Below, one piece after another: positions 42,153 through 52,314 of a DNA stretch of 64,000 nucleotides. A program made the position numbers and the translations under genes. The DNA lies in contig NZ_JAAQQR010000001.1 in NCBI RefSeq assembly GCF_011742555.1, positions 372,001-436,000 on the forward strand, given 5' to 3'. Under the pieces are notes generated by a model. That model saw only the letters and a list, made by a program, of their open reading frames with translations, did not search any database and had not been told where the DNA came from. This DNA is from Luteibacter jiangsuensis. Its GTDB lineage: Bacteria; Pseudomonadota; Gammaproteobacteria; Xanthomonadales; Rhodanobacteraceae. How positions within the stretch are numbered: position 1 is the first letter of the stretch; each line of letters opens with the position of its first letter.

Positions 42153-43943
42153 TCACTTGTCCACTTTCAGGACTGCCAGGAAGGCTTCCTGGGGAATTTC
42201 CACGCTGCCGACCTGCTTCATGCGCTTCTTGCCCTCTTTCTGTTTCTCGAGCAGCTTCTTCTTGCGCGAGACGTCGCCGCCGTAGCACTTCGCGAGCACG
42301 TTCTTGCGCAGGGCCTTCACCGTCGAGCGCGCGATGATCGCCGCTCCGATCGCCGCCTGGATGGCCACGTCGAACTGCTGGCGGGGGATGAGGTCCTTCA
42401 TCCGCTCCACGAGTTCCCTGCCGCGCCGCTCGGCATGCGAGCGATGCACGATGAGGCTGAGGGCGTCCACGCGATCGCCGTTGATCAGTACGTCCACGCG
42501 CACGAACGGGCCGGCGTCGAAACGGTCCATGTGGTAGTCCATCGAGGCATAACCACGGGACACCGATTTCAGCCGGTCGAAGAAGTCGAGCACGACCTCC
42601 GCCAGGGGCAGTTCGTAGGTCACCTGCACCTGGGTGGCCAGGTACTGGATGGAACGCTGCACGCCGCGCTTTTCTTCGCACAGCTTGATGACGTTGCCCA
42701 CGTATTCGCCGGGCGTGAGGATGTTGGCGACGATGATCGGTTCGCGGATCTCGGCGATCTGCTGCGGCGGAGGCAGCTTGGCCGGGTTGTCCATCTGCAG
42801 CACGGTGCCGTCGGTCTTGGCCACTTCGTAGACCACGGTCGGCGCCGTCGTGATGAGGTCGAGGTTGTATTCGCGCTCCAGGCGCTCCTGCACGATCTCC
42901 ATGTGCAGCATGCCGAGGAACCCGCAGCGGAAACCGAAGCCCATGGCCTCGGAGCTTTCCGGCTCGAAGAACATCGCCGCGTCGTTCAAGCGCAGCTTGT
43001 CCAGCGCTTCGCGCAGCGCCGGATAGTCGTCGGCGGACACGGGGAACAGGCCGGCGAACACGCGCGGCTGCATCGTCTGGAAACCGGGCAGCGGTTCTTC
43101 CGCCGGTTTGCCCGCGTGCGTGAGCGTGTCGCCCACGGGTGCGCCGTGCACGTCCTTGATCGATGCGTTGATCCAGCCCACTTCACCGGCCGCCAGGCGC
43201 TCGAGCTTCTTACGCTTGGGCGTGAACACGCCCACGTCGTCGACAAGGTGCGTGCGGCCGGTGGACATGACCAGGATCTTGTCGCCCGGCTTGATCTCGC
43301 CCTGCATCACGCGCACGAGCGACACCACGCCGAGGTAGTTGTCGAACCAGGAGTCGATGATCAGCGCCTGCAGCTTGTCGGTGTCGCGCGGCTTCGGCGG
43401 CGGGATGCGATGGATGATCGCCTCCAGCACCTCGATGACGTTCTGGCCCGTCTTCGCGCTGACCGGAATCGCGTCGCTGGCGTCCAGGCCGATCACGGCT
43501 TCGATCTCGGCCTTGGCCTTTTCGATGTCCGCCGTGGGCAGGTCGATCTTGTTGAGCACCGGAATGACTTCCAGGCCCTGCTCGATGGCCGTGTAGCAGT
43601 TGGCGACCGATTGCGCCTCCACGCCCTGGGCGGCGTCGACCACCAGCAGCGCGCCTTCGCAGGCCGAGAGCGACCGGCTCACTTCATAGGAGAAGTCGAC
43701 GTGGCCCGGGGTGTCGATGAAATTCAGCTGGTAGGTCTTGCCGTCGCGCGCCTTGTACGGCAGCGACACGGACTGCGCTTTGATGGTGATGCCGCGCTCG
43801 CGCTCGATCGGATTGTTGTCCAGGACCTGCGCTTCCATTTCGCGCTCGGACAACCCGCCGCACAACTGGATGATGCGGTCGGCCAGGGTCGACTTGCCGT
43901 GGTCGATGTGGGCAATGATGGAGAAGTTGCGGATGAGTTCCAT
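42153..43943 (-). CDS. lepA: Elongation factor 4 (LepA)
   Basis: 596 residues, standard length. G domain: [40 protein letters not shown]. Domains II-III and the LepA-specific C-terminal domain ([12 protein letters not shown]...[25 protein letters not shown]) follow. GTPase that acts on the ribosome in initiation or back-translocation. Confidence 0.97.
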   Translation of the reverse strand: MELIRNFSIIAHIDHGKSTLADRIIQLCGGLSEREMEAQVLDNNPIERERGITIKAQSVSLPYKARDGKTYQLNFIDTPGHVDFSYEVSRSLSACEGALLVVDAAQGVEAQSVANCYTAIEQGLEVIPVLNKIDLPTADIEKAKAEIEAVIGLDASDAIPVSAKTGQNVIEVLEAIIHRIPPPKPRDTDKLQALIIDSWFDNYLGVVSLVRVMQGEIKPGDKILVMSTGRTHLVDDVGVFTPKRKKLERLAAGEVGWINASIKDVHGAPVGDTLTHAGKPAEEPLPGFQTMQPRVFAGLFPVSADDYPALREALDKLRLNDAAMFFEPESSEAMGFGFRCGFLGMLHMEIVQERLEREYNLDLITTAPTVVYEVAKTDGTVLQMDNPAKLPPPQQIAEIREPIIVANILTPGEYVGNVIKLCEEKRGVQRSIQYLATQVQVTYELPLAEVVLDFFDRLKSVSRGYASMDYHMDRFDAGPFVRVDVLINGDRVDALSLIVHRSHAERRGRELVERMKDLIPRQQFDVAIQAAIGAAIIARSTVKALRKNVLAKCYGGDVSRKKKLLEKQKEGKKRMKQVGSVEIPQEAFLAVLKVDK

Positions 43944-44070
43944 GGAGCGCCGTGGTCACGTTCACCATCGCTCGCGGCGCGAACGACGCGCGCCGGCCCA
44001 ATCGGCCGGCGCGAATCCTGCATTATCGCATGGAAGACCGGCTACCGCCGAGCGGCGGCCGGCCGTGGCC

Positions 44071-45486
44071 TCAGCGGTCGGACGGCACGGTGACGCCGAC
44101 GAAGCGGGTGGAGTCGTCGCGCCGCACCAGCAGCATGGCGGTGTCGCCGGGCTTCAGGCCCTTGACCGCAGCGCGGAACGCCGCCGAGCTGCCCACGCGC
44201 TTCTGGTTCACCATCAGGATCACATCGCCCGGGCGAAGGCCGGCGCCGGCGGCCGCGCTGCCGCTGACCTGGCTCACCACCACGCCCTCCCCGGCCTTGA
44301 GACCGAGCTCCGAGCGGGTCGAGGCGTCGATGTCTTCCACGGACATGCCCAGCGCCGCCGCGCTTCCGCTGGCGCCGTCCGTGTCGGAAGCGAGGGACTG
44401 CCCGCTCTTGTCGCGGGGCATCTCGCCCACCTTGACGTCGACGGTCTGCTTCTTGTGGTCGCGGAGGATTTCCACCTTGGCGATGGAACCCGGCTTCGTC
44501 AGGCCGACGAGCGGCGGCAGGTCGGGCGACGAGGTGATGGGCGTACCGTTGAAGGAGAGGATGACGTCGCCCTGCTTCAGGCCGGCCTTGTCCGCACCGC
44601 TGCCCGGGGTGACCTGGGCCACCAGCGCGCCGTTGGCGTCCGGCAGGTCGAGGTTCTTCACGAACTGGTCCACCGGCTGCACGGTGACGCCGAGCATGCC
44701 GCGCGACACGTAGCCCTTGTCCTTGATCTGCTGCACGACGTTCATCGCCACGTCGATGGGGATCGAGAACGACAGGCCCTGGTAACCGCCCGAGGTGGAA
44801 TAGATCTGCGAGTTGATGCCGATGACCTGGCCTTGCAGGTTGAACAGCGGGCCGCCGGAATTGCCGCGATTGATCGGCACGTCGGTCTGGATGAACGAGG
44901 TGTACGGCTGGTCGCCGCTACCCAGGTTGCGGCCGACGGCGCTGATGATGCCGTGGGTCACGGTGGCGTCGAGACCGAACGGCGAGCCGATGGCCAGGGC
45001 CCATTGGCCGCGCTTGACGGTGCGCGAATCGCCGATGGTGACGGTCGGCAGCGACTTGCCGTCGATCTTCAGCAAGGCGATGTCGTACTGCGGGTCCTTG
45101 CCCACCACCTTCGCGGTGAAGGTCCGGCGGTCCTGCAGGCGGATCTTCACCTCGTCGGCGTCGTCGACCACGTGGTCGTTGGTGAGGATGTAGCCGTCGC
45201 CCGAAATGATGAACCCGGAGCCGAGCGACGTTCGATCGCGCGGCTGCATCGGCATGCCCGGCATGCCGAAGAAGCGCCGGAGCAATTCTTCCTGATCGTC
45301 GGGCATGTCACCCGGCCCGCCGCGAGACTTGCGGGCCGTGCCCGTGGTCTTCGCCTCGACGTGGACCACGGCCGGGGCGTTCTTTTCCACGACGCCGGTG
45401 AAGTCCGGAAGGGTTTGCGCCTGCGCGCCGGCGCTTGCCACGACCAGGGCGCCGCCGAGCAGTGCGCGTACATGCCAGAAAGCCAT
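44071..45486 (-). CDS. mucD: Periplasmic serine endoprotease DegP/MucD-like
   Basis: 471 residues with signal peptide (LLGGALVVASAGAQAQ). Trypsin-like domain with catalytic His in TNDHVVD, Asp in YDIALLKI, Ser in RGNSGGPLF; two PDZ domains (about 255-345 and 375-465: VSQVSGSAAAGAGLRPGDVILMVNQ). Degrades misfolded envelope proteins. Placed after rpoE-rseA as in Xanthomonas, so it is likely part of the sigma-E regulon. Confidence 0.95.
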   Translation of the reverse strand: MAFWHVRALLGGALVVASAGAQAQTLPDFTGVVEKNAPAVVHVEAKTTGTARKSRGGPGDMPDDQEELLRRFFGMPGMPMQPRDRTSLGSGFIISGDGYILTNDHVVDDADEVKIRLQDRRTFTAKVVGKDPQYDIALLKIDGKSLPTVTIGDSRTVKRGQWALAIGSPFGLDATVTHGIISAVGRNLGSGDQPYTSFIQTDVPINRGNSGGPLFNLQGQVIGINSQIYSTSGGYQGLSFSIPIDVAMNVVQQIKDKGYVSRGMLGVTVQPVDQFVKNLDLPDANGALVAQVTPGSGADKAGLKQGDVILSFNGTPITSSPDLPPLVGLTKPGSIAKVEILRDHKKQTVDVKVGEMPRDKSGQSLASDTDGASGSAAALGMSVEDIDASTRSELGLKAGEGVVVSQVSGSAAAGAGLRPGDVILMVNQKRVGSSAAFRAAVKGLKPGDTAMLLVRRDDSTRFVGVTVPSDR

Positions 45487-45519
45487 CGATTTCCTCCTTT
45501 TTACCTAACCACAGCTGCC

Positions 45520-45538
45520 CGCGCGGTTTGACCGCGCG
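45520..45538. other. Perfect GC hairpin between rseA and mucD
   Basis: CGCGCGGT-TTG-ACCGCGCG, 8-bp stem, in the 118-bp gap. No T run on either side, so not a standard terminator; it may attenuate read-through or mark an mRNA processing site. Confidence 0.4.
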
Positions 45539-45604
45539 GACTGTTACGAATTGAAGGGAAAGGCGCGCGCCGGCGAGGGGCGGCGCGCGGTCACGAACCG
45601 CGGC

Positions 45605-46243
45605 TCAGCGAGCCTGCGCCGCCACCGGCTGCACATAGCGACTGCCGTCGGGGCGGATCAGCAGCAGGTAGCCGTTGTCTTCCGGCGCCGCAGCGGCCCG
45701 GGCACGATGAATCTGATAGGGCGTGGAACGCGGCAGGTAGGCCTCGGCCCCGGCTGCGTTCGAGCTGTCGAATGCGGCCTTCTGCGTGAATTGGGAAGCC
45801 ATGTTGCCGCTGAGCCATTGCGGGGCAACCGGCGCCGCGGGCTGGGCGGCGGGCACGCTGGCCACCTGGGCGTCCTCGATCGAGGTCCGCTGTGCGACGT
45901 CCGGCGCCGCCGAACGATTGCCGGCCGGCTGGGAAAGCATCAGGGCCGCCACGGCGACGCTGGCGGCGATGGCGCCACCGGCCGACCAGTGCAACCAGCG
46001 GCGACGCGGCGCGGCGGCCATGGCGGGCTCGGCTTCGATGGCGTCCATGACCCGGCTGGCGAAGTCAGCGGACACCAGCGGCACGCCCTGTTGACGCAGG
46101 CCGTCGCGGGCCACGTGGAAGCGGGCCCAGGTATCGGCGAGGACCGGATCGGCTTCGAGCCGTCGCAGCAGGAAGCGGATTTCCTCCCGTGACAGCTCTC
46201 CGTCCATGCCGGCGGAGAGAATTTCCCGATTGGCTTCGCTCAT
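45605..46243 (-). CDS. rseA: Anti-sigma-E factor RseA/MucA
   Basis: 212 residues. N-terminal anti-sigma domain (EANREILSAGMDGELSREEIRFLLRRLEADPVLADTWARFHVARDGLRQ), one membrane helix (about 90-108, AGGAIAASVAVAALMLS), periplasmic tail that should be cut by DegS-like and site-2 proteases under envelope stress. The start overlaps rpoE by 4 bp, coupling their synthesis. No rseB follows, as in Xanthomonas. Confidence 0.92.
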   Translation of the reverse strand: MSEANREILSAGMDGELSREEIRFLLRRLEADPVLADTWARFHVARDGLRQQGVPLVSADFASRVMDAIEAEPAMAAAPRRRWLHWSAGGAIAASVAVAALMLSQPAGNRSAAPDVAQRTSIEDAQVASVPAAQPAAPVAPQWLSGNMASQFTQKAAFDSSNAAGAEAYLPRSTPYQIHRARAAAAPEDNGYLLLIRPDGSRYVQPVAAQAR

Positions 46244-46836
46244 GGGTTGTGGTCCTCGCGGTCGGACAACAGCGGCCGCAGTTTCTGGTCGATGGCTTCG
46301 CGGGCCCGGAAGATACGCGAACGGACGGTACCGATGGGACAGTCCATGATGGAGGCAATTTCCTCGTAGCTTTTGCCTTCCACCTCGCGCAGGGTGATCG
46401 CGACCCGAAGTTCCTCAGGCAGGGCTTGGACAGTGGAAAACACCGTTTGTTCCACCTGTTCCCGCATCATTTCGCGCTCGGGGGTGGCGCTTTCGTGCAT
46501 GCGGGTGGCCCCGGGCACGTAAACGGCATCCTCGACGTCGATGTCGCCGGTGGGCGGACGGCGGCCCATGGCGACCAGGTGGTTCTTCGCCGTATTGACG
46601 GCGATCTTATACAGCCAGGTGTAGAAGGCGCTCTCGCCGCGGAAGGAGCCGAGGGCGCGCCACGCGCGCACGAAGGCCTCCTGCGCGATGTCCTCGCATT
46701 CGGTCCAGTCGTGCACGTATCGCGAGATCAGCGCCACCACCTTGTGCTGGTACTTGCGGACAAGCAAATCGAATGCGCGGCGATCCCCTTGCTGCACGCG
46801 TTCGACAAGTGCTTGATCCAGTTCGTTTTCGCCCAT
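46240..46836 (-). CDS. rpoE: RNA polymerase sigma factor RpoE (ECF, envelope stress)
   Basis: 198 residues from ATG 46836 (MGENELDQALVERVQQGDRRAFDLL). Region 2 (VRKYQHKVVALISRYVHDWTECEDIAQEAFVRAWRAL) and region 4 (LPEELRVAITLREVEGKSYEEIASIMDCPIGTVRSRIFRAREAI). Preceded by a promoter with its own consensus (46882-46908), indicating autoregulation. First gene of rpoE-rseA-mucD. Confidence 0.97.
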   Translation of the reverse strand: MGENELDQALVERVQQGDRRAFDLLVRKYQHKVVALISRYVHDWTECEDIAQEAFVRAWRALGSFRGESAFYTWLYKIAVNTAKNHLVAMGRRPPTGDIDVEDAVYVPGATRMHESATPEREMMREQVEQTVFSTVQALPEELRVAITLREVEGKSYEEIASIMDCPIGTVRSRIFRAREAIDQKLRPLLSDREDHNP

Positions 46837-46881
46837 CCGGGCCGTCTCCTTAACTCTATCGGGGCCAGTCGCGGGCGCAGC

Positions 46882-46908
46882 TGAGACAAGCCCGCGCGGC
46901 GCAAGTTC
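46882..46908 (-). promoter_or_regulatory. Sigma-E-type promoter of rpoE
   Basis: On the minus strand GAACTT (46903-46908), 16-bp spacer, TCTCA (46882-46886), close to GGAACTT-N16-TCTGA of sigma-E promoters. Leader of about 40 nt before rpoE. Confidence 0.75.
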
Positions 46909-46983
46909 AGTCACGCCGGCGCGCTCGTCCGCAGCCATGGAACTATGCGGGGCGCGGCGCCCGACCTCAAGGTGGCGGGCTTT

Positions 46984-49515
46984 TCAGGCCGGCACGGCCT
47001 GCCCTTCACTCACCAGCCGCTCGCGCTCGCCGAGCAGTTTCTCGAACGTGGCGGTGGGCAGCGGCCGGCAGAAAAGATAGCCCTGCAGCTCGTCGCAGCC
47101 GTTGGCGCGGAGGAACTCGAGGTGTTGCTCGATCTCGACACCTTCCGCCACCACGCCGCGCTTGAGGCGGTGGGCCATGTCGATGGTGGCGCGGACGATG
47201 GCCTCGTCGTCGGGGTCTACGCCGATATTCCGCACGAAGCTCTGGTCGATCTTGATGCGGTCGGCGGGCAGGCGCCGCAGGTAGTCGAGCGAGGCCGCGC
47301 CGGTGCCGAAGTCGTCGATGGCGATGCGGCATCCCATCGCGTGCAGCGCATCCAGCGTTTCCACGAGATGCGGCACCGTCTTCACGCTGATGCTTTCGGT
47401 AACTTCCAGTTCGAGCTGGCCCGGCTCCAGGCCGGTGTCGCGAAGCGCGTTGGCGACCACGGCCGCAAGGTTCGGCTGCATGAGCTGCACCGCCGACAGG
47501 TTCACGCCGAGGCGAAGACCCAGCCCGAAGCGGTCCTCCCAGGCCTTTGCCTGCGCGCAGGCGGTGCGCAGCACCCATTCGCCGATGGGCACGATGAGCC
47601 CGCTGGCTTCCGCGAGCGGAATGAAGAAGCCCGGGCTGATCATGCCCAGCTCGGGATGCTCCCAGCGCACCAGCGCTTCCATGCCCACGATGTCTTCGCT
47701 CGCCGCCTCCACCTGCGGCTGATAGAACACGCGCAGTTCGTCGTTGCGCACCGCGTGCCGCAGGCGCACCTTCAGTTCCGCCTGCTGCTGTTGGGCGGTA
47801 TCGACGTTGGCGGCGTACACCTGGTAATTGTTGCGGCCGAGGGTTTTCGCGCCGTACATGGCCTCGTCGGCATGACGCAGCAGCAGTTCGCCTTCCACGG
47901 CGTCGTCGGGGAAGAACGAAATGCCGACGGAAATGGTCACCTGGAGTTCGGAGCCGTCGTCCAGCGACAGCGGCACCTCCATGGCCTGCACGATCTTCTC
48001 GGCGATGCGCAGCACGTCGTCGCGCTTCACGATGTGACGCAGGATCAGGGTGAATTCGTCCCCGGCGTAGCGAGCGACCGTGTCCGACGCGCGCACGCTG
48101 GCGCGGAGGCGCTTCGCGACCGAGGTCAGTACCTGGTCGCCCACGGCGTGGCCCAGCGTCTCGTTGATGCCCTTGAAGCGGTCGAGGTCGACCAGCAGTG
48201 TGGCGAAACACTCGCCCGTGCGCTCGGCTTCGCGCACGATGGTTTCCATGCGGTCGTTGAAGAGCAGCCGGTTGGGCAGCCCCGTGAGGGTGTCCACGAG
48301 CCCTCTCGCCCGCCCCTGCTCGCGTGCGCGCCGCAGTTCGAGGGCCGAGGCGAAGCGAGCCGTGGCCGCGCGCAGGGCCGGCTCGAGCACGCGGGCATCG
48401 TTGGAAGGCCGGCAGCGGCCGGCGAGCAGTGCACCCAGGACGCTTCGCCGTTCGTCCAGCAACGGAAGCACGACGTAGGAACGCAGTTCGAGGGCATCGA
48501 CGAGGGGATCGGCCAGGCGCGCATCGCCTTCCGCGTCGAGGCACACGTGGGGTTTGCCTCCGAGGGCGGTCTTCAGCAACGGAACGTCGCCGGGTTCCGG
48601 CCACAGCACGGGCGCGGGCCCGTTCCATACCCGCACCAGCACCTCGGGACCGGTTTCGCTTTCCGGTAGCGCCGACCACACCGCCACCACGTCGAGTTCG
48701 AGTGCGTCGGCCAGCAGGGCCGCTGCCTCGCTCATGCCTTCGTCGTCGCTGGGACACGCGTCCAACACGGCAAGCAGGGACAACGCCCGCTCGGCGATGT
48801 CGACCGCGCGCAGGTCGCGGAACGCCACGGCGATGCGATGGATGCCCTGGTCGACGATATGGCGCACGTCCACTTCGCCGGCTACGTCGCCGCCGTTCGC
48901 ACGGCGCAGCGTGCACGCCTTGCCGTCGCCGTCGGGCAAGGGCCACGTCGCGCCGTCCGGGAGCACGAACACGTCGGAAAGCAGCCGCCCCTGGATGGGG
49001 CCATTGCCCGCCCAGAGGCGGTGCATGGCCGTGCCGCTTTCGAGGATGCAACCGTCCGGCGTCGAGGCCAGAACCCAGGCGGCTCCGGCGTCGAAAGCGA
49101 ACCGCCAGTCCGTGCGCGCCGGACCGCCGGAGGGTGCCGGCACGGGCGCGCCGACCGCCGCGCGCACGCGCTGGGCCAGTTCAGCCGGGATGGCGCCGGC
49201 ACGAAGCCAGTCGAGCGCGCCTTCCGGGGCCACGCCCGGAACGTCGTCCACCACGTAGACGATGGGGAGCTCCGAGTACGCGGGAGAACTGCGCAGGATG
49301 CGCAGACCCCGCTCGGTGTCGGCGGTGCCGTCGGCGCCGGCCACCACCACGCGCAGCGGCGGCGTATCGGCCAGCAGCGCTTCCAGCTGCGCGGCATCGC
49401 GCGCGCTGAGCAGGACGAAGTCGCCTTCCCTGTCCAGGGCGTCGAAGACGGCGCGGCGCACATCGCGTCGCGCGGTGAAGATCAATACGCCGTTGGGCTC
49501 GACCGCGATCGCCAT
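46984..49515 (-). CDS. GGDEF–EAL cyclic-di-GMP protein with sensory N-terminus
   Basis: 843 residues, no membrane segments. Order: receiver-like domain (1-130, without the usual acidic pocket: LIFTARRDVRRAVFDAL), PAS-like (150-235), GAF-like (245-390), GGDEF (about 400-550) with AGDEF at 484-488, and EAL (about 565-825) with MEALVRW (Glu613), IDDFGTGAASLDYL and KIDQSFV. The EAL catalytic residues look complete, so phosphodiesterase activity is likely; AGDEF variants can still make c-di-GMP. Starts 3 bp after the small gene at 49519, so the two form an operon. Confidence 0.92.
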   Translation of the reverse strand: MAIAVEPNGVLIFTARRDVRRAVFDALDREGDFVLLSARDAAQLEALLADTPPLRVVVAGADGTADTERGLRILRSSPAYSELPIVYVVDDVPGVAPEGALDWLRAGAIPAELAQRVRAAVGAPVPAPSGGPARTDWRFAFDAGAAWVLASTPDGCILESGTAMHRLWAGNGPIQGRLLSDVFVLPDGATWPLPDGDGKACTLRRANGGDVAGEVDVRHIVDQGIHRIAVAFRDLRAVDIAERALSLLAVLDACPSDDEGMSEAAALLADALELDVVAVWSALPESETGPEVLVRVWNGPAPVLWPEPGDVPLLKTALGGKPHVCLDAEGDARLADPLVDALELRSYVVLPLLDERRSVLGALLAGRCRPSNDARVLEPALRAATARFASALELRRAREQGRARGLVDTLTGLPNRLLFNDRMETIVREAERTGECFATLLVDLDRFKGINETLGHAVGDQVLTSVAKRLRASVRASDTVARYAGDEFTLILRHIVKRDDVLRIAEKIVQAMEVPLSLDDGSELQVTISVGISFFPDDAVEGELLLRHADEAMYGAKTLGRNNYQVYAANVDTAQQQQAELKVRLRHAVRNDELRVFYQPQVEAASEDIVGMEALVRWEHPELGMISPGFFIPLAEASGLIVPIGEWVLRTACAQAKAWEDRFGLGLRLGVNLSAVQLMQPNLAAVVANALRDTGLEPGQLELEVTESISVKTVPHLVETLDALHAMGCRIAIDDFGTGAASLDYLRRLPADRIKIDQSFVRNIGVDPDDEAIVRATIDMAHRLKRGVVAEGVEIEQHLEFLRANGCDELQGYLFCRPLPTATFEKLLGERERLVSEGQAVPA

Positions 49516-49518
49516 CGC

Positions 49519-49995
49519 TCAGACGATCCAGCGGCCGTCGCGCAGCCGCGGCGCCGCGGCGCGCGCCTGCCACTCGGCGTCGACGGTGGCCACGTCGTTT
49601 TCGAACGTGGCCAACAGGATCGGATTCGCGCCGAGCAGAACCACACGGCGCACATGCCCGGTCTGGGTACGCGAAAGTTGCCGTAAAAGCGCACCGTCGG
49701 TGGCGCTCGGCACGCCCTGCGGCATGTCGAGCAGGTATACCCCGAAGTGGAGGCTTTGCAGGATGTAGCGCAGGGCGTCCCCGAGTCGCTGGCAGCCGGG
49801 AACGCGCATCTGCGCATCGCGCAGGCTCGCCAGCCCCTCGCCGTGGCGCCACAGGTACACCGCCTGCCCGGTGCGCCGCGCCACCAGGCGGAACTGTTCC
49901 ACCAGCAGGCCCGGGTCGTTCGTCTTGAGCGCCACCAGCGGCCCCGAGGCCGACAGGATGCGGTCGAAGATATCGTTTCCTACGCTGGAATCCAT
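49519..49995 (-). CDS. Hypothetical protein upstream of GGDEF–EAL gene
   Basis: 158 residues from ATG 49995 (MDSSVGNDIFDRILSASG). Not recognised. Segments such as GPLVALKTNDPGLLVEQFRLVARRTGQAVYLWRHGEGL and LHFGVYLLDMPQ...VRRVVLLGANPILLATFEND recall the N-terminal part of some P-loop ATPases but lack a Walker A motif. Translationally close to the c-di-GMP gene (3 bp), so it may act as its input or partner. Confidence 0.7.
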   Translation of the reverse strand: MDSSVGNDIFDRILSASGPLVALKTNDPGLLVEQFRLVARRTGQAVYLWRHGEGLASLRDAQMRVPGCQRLGDALRYILQSLHFGVYLLDMPQGVPSATDGALLRQLSRTQTGHVRRVVLLGANPILLATFENDVATVDAEWQARAAAPRLRDGRWIV

Positions 49996-50156
49996 GTGGG
50001 GGTCGGGCGGCTGACGAGCGCGAAGTATCCGCTCTTTGCCGGTCCCTGCGCCAGCGGCGAACCTTTCGATCCAGGCCGACCGTACGCCGGGGTATCTCGC
50101 ATTCGGCCCGGGGGGAAGGTAAGGTGGTGCGCTCATTCGCCACCGCACGATCCGCC

Positions 50157-52214
50157 ATGTTCGAAGGACTTCGATTCAAGCACTGGAAGACCAGCGAGGG
50201 CGACGACGGTATCGTCGTCCTTACGCTCGACCGCGAGGGCTCCAGCGCGAACGCGTTGTCGCGCGAGGTGCTGGACGAACTGGACACCCTCGTCGAGAGG
50301 CTCGCCATCGAGGCCCCGCGCGGCGTCGTCATCCATTCCGCCAAGCCGATGGGCTTCGCGGTGGGCGCCGACATCCGCGAGTTCGTTGAGTACGCGCAGA
50401 CCGGCTCGGTGCTCGAGAACATCGAGAACGGGCAGCGGGTGTTCGAGAACCTGGCCCGCCTTCCCTGCCCCACCGTCGCGGCCATCCACGGCGCCTGCAT
50501 GGGCGGCGGCACCGAACTCGCGCTCGCCTGTCGCCTGCGCATCGCGGCCGACGACGACGCCACGAAGATCGGCCTCCCGGAAGTGATGCTCGGCATCCAT
50601 CCCGGCTGGGGCGGCAGTGCGCGCCTCCCGCGGCTCATCGGCGCCCCGGACGCCCTGCCGGCCATGCTTACCGGCAAGCCGTTCAACGCCCGGCGCGCGA
50701 AGGCCGTCGGTCTCGTCGACCGCCTTGCCCGTCCCGACGAACTCCTTGCCGAAGCGCGCGAACTTGCCCGCCGGCCGGTCGCGCGTCCGTTCGCGCAGCG
50801 GGCGAAGGGATGGGCCACCAACACCTTGCTCGCACGTGCCGTGCTTGCGCCCATGGTGCGCAAGCAGACCGCCGCCAAGGTGCGAAAAGAGCACTACCCG
50901 GCGCCGTTCGCGCTCATCGATACCTGGGCGCGCGGCGGCGGAAGCATCCAGCAGCGGCTGCGGCTCGAAGCGAAATCGGTGGCGAAGCTCGCCACCACAC
51001 CGACGGCGCGCAACCTCATCCGCATCTTCTTCCTGCAGGAACGCCTGAAGGGCCTGGGCGGTGGTGTCGACCACGGCATCTCGCACGTGCACGTCGTCGG
51101 CGCGGGCACGATGGGCGGCGACATCGCCGCGTGGTCCGCCCTCAAGGGCTTCCAGGTCACGCTGCAGGACCGCGAGGCGCGATTCGTCGAGCCTGCCATT
51201 GCACGCGCACGCGGCTTGTTCGAGAAAAAGCTCAAGGCACCGGCGAAGGTCGAGGCCGCCATGGGTCGTCTTCGTGCCGACGTGGAAGGTCGCGGCGTGG
51301 CCGATGCCGATCTCGCCATCGAGGCCATTTTCGAGAATCCCGAAGCGAAGCATGCCCTTTACGCAGCCATCGAGCCGCAGTTCCAGGCCGACGAAATCCT
51401 GGCCAGCAATACGTCGTCCATTCCGCTCGACGAACTGCGCCAGGGGCTGAAGGCGCCGCAGCGCTTCCTCGGCCTGCACTTCTTCAATCCGGTGGCGCAG
51501 ATGCCACTGGTCGAGGTAGTGCGCCACGACGCGCTCGACCCGGCGGTCGAGAAGCGCGCCCTCGCCTTCTGCAAGGCGATCGGCAAGCTGCCGGTGCCTG
51601 TGAAGGGCACGCCGGGTTTCCTCGTCAATCGCATCCTCATGCCCTACCTGATGGAGGCCATGCGCCTTTACAACGAGGGCGTACCGGGCCCGGTCCTCGA
51701 TCGTGAAGCGAAGAAATTCGGCATGCCGATGGGGCCGATCGAACTCGCCGACACGGTGGGCCTCGACGTCTGCGCTTCCGTCGGCCGCGAGCTTGCACCG
51801 TTCCTCGGCCTCGAGGTTCCGCAAGGCCTGGAAGAAAAACTCGCCGCCAACAAGCGCGGCAAGAAGGACGGCGAAGGCCTGTACGTGTGGAAGGACGGCA
51901 AGCCGGACAAGCCGGAAGTCGATCCCGATTACGTTCCGCCCGCGGACATCCAGGACCGCATGATCCTGCCGATGGTCAACGAAGCCATCGCCTGCCTCGC
52001 CGAGAACGTGGTGGACGATGCCGACCTGCTCGACGCCGGCGTCATCTTCGGCACGGGTTTCGCGCCGTTCCGGGGCGGTCCGATCCAGTACGTGCGCAGC
52101 GAAGGCGTGGCCGTGGTGCGCGAGCGCCTGGCCAGGCTGGAGCAGACCCACGGTGCGCGCTTCGCGAAGAAGGAAGGCTGGGACAACCCGGAGCTTTCGG
52201 CGCCTGCGGCGTAG
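50157..52214 (+). CDS. Fatty-acid oxidation enzyme, enoyl-CoA hydratase/3-hydroxyacyl-CoA dehydrogenase (FadJ/FadB-like)
   Basis: 685 residues from ATG 50157 (MFEGLRFKHWKTSEGDDG). N-terminal crotonase domain (10-200) with oxyanion segment GFAVGADIREF and HGACMGGGTELALACRLRIA, IGLPEVMLGIHPGWGG. NAD domain (about 310-500) with HVVGAGTMGGDIAAW, SNTSSIPL and LHFFNPVAQMPLVEVV, then C-terminal helical domains with KGTPGFLVNRIL. Carries out two beta-oxidation steps on acyl-CoA. No thiolase gene beside it. Followed by a REP doublet. Confidence 0.92.
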   Translation: MFEGLRFKHWKTSEGDDGIVVLTLDREGSSANALSREVLDELDTLVERLAIEAPRGVVIHSAKPMGFAVGADIREFVEYAQTGSVLENIENGQRVFENLARLPCPTVAAIHGACMGGGTELALACRLRIAADDDATKIGLPEVMLGIHPGWGGSARLPRLIGAPDALPAMLTGKPFNARRAKAVGLVDRLARPDELLAEARELARRPVARPFAQRAKGWATNTLLARAVLAPMVRKQTAAKVRKEHYPAPFALIDTWARGGGSIQQRLRLEAKSVAKLATTPTARNLIRIFFLQERLKGLGGGVDHGISHVHVVGAGTMGGDIAAWSALKGFQVTLQDREARFVEPAIARARGLFEKKLKAPAKVEAAMGRLRADVEGRGVADADLAIEAIFENPEAKHALYAAIEPQFQADEILASNTSSIPLDELRQGLKAPQRFLGLHFFNPVAQMPLVEVVRHDALDPAVEKRALAFCKAIGKLPVPVKGTPGFLVNRILMPYLMEAMRLYNEGVPGPVLDREAKKFGMPMGPIELADTVGLDVCASVGRELAPFLGLEVPQGLEEKLAANKRGKKDGEGLYVWKDGKPDKPEVDPDYVPPADIQDRMILPMVNEAIACLAENVVDDADLLDAGVIFGTGFAPFRGGPIQYVRSEGVAVVRERLARLEQTHGARFAKKEGWDNPELSAPAA

Positions 52215-52234
52215 CCCCGGCGAGAAAGCTTTGT

Positions 52235-52314
52235 GTGGGAGCCGCTTCAGCGGCGATGGGTGCTCGCGGCAACCTTGCCCGCTGCCGCGGGATCGCCGCT
52301 GAAGCGGCTCCCAC
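52235..52314. repeat. REP doublet, GTGG-headed (copy E)
   Basis: Same orientation as copy A: gtgggagccgcttcagcggc...gccgctgaagcggctcccac. Two decayed half-arms (gcggctcccgc, acggctcccgcc) follow to 52345. Between convergent fadJ-like and DUF2058 genes. Confidence 0.88.
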
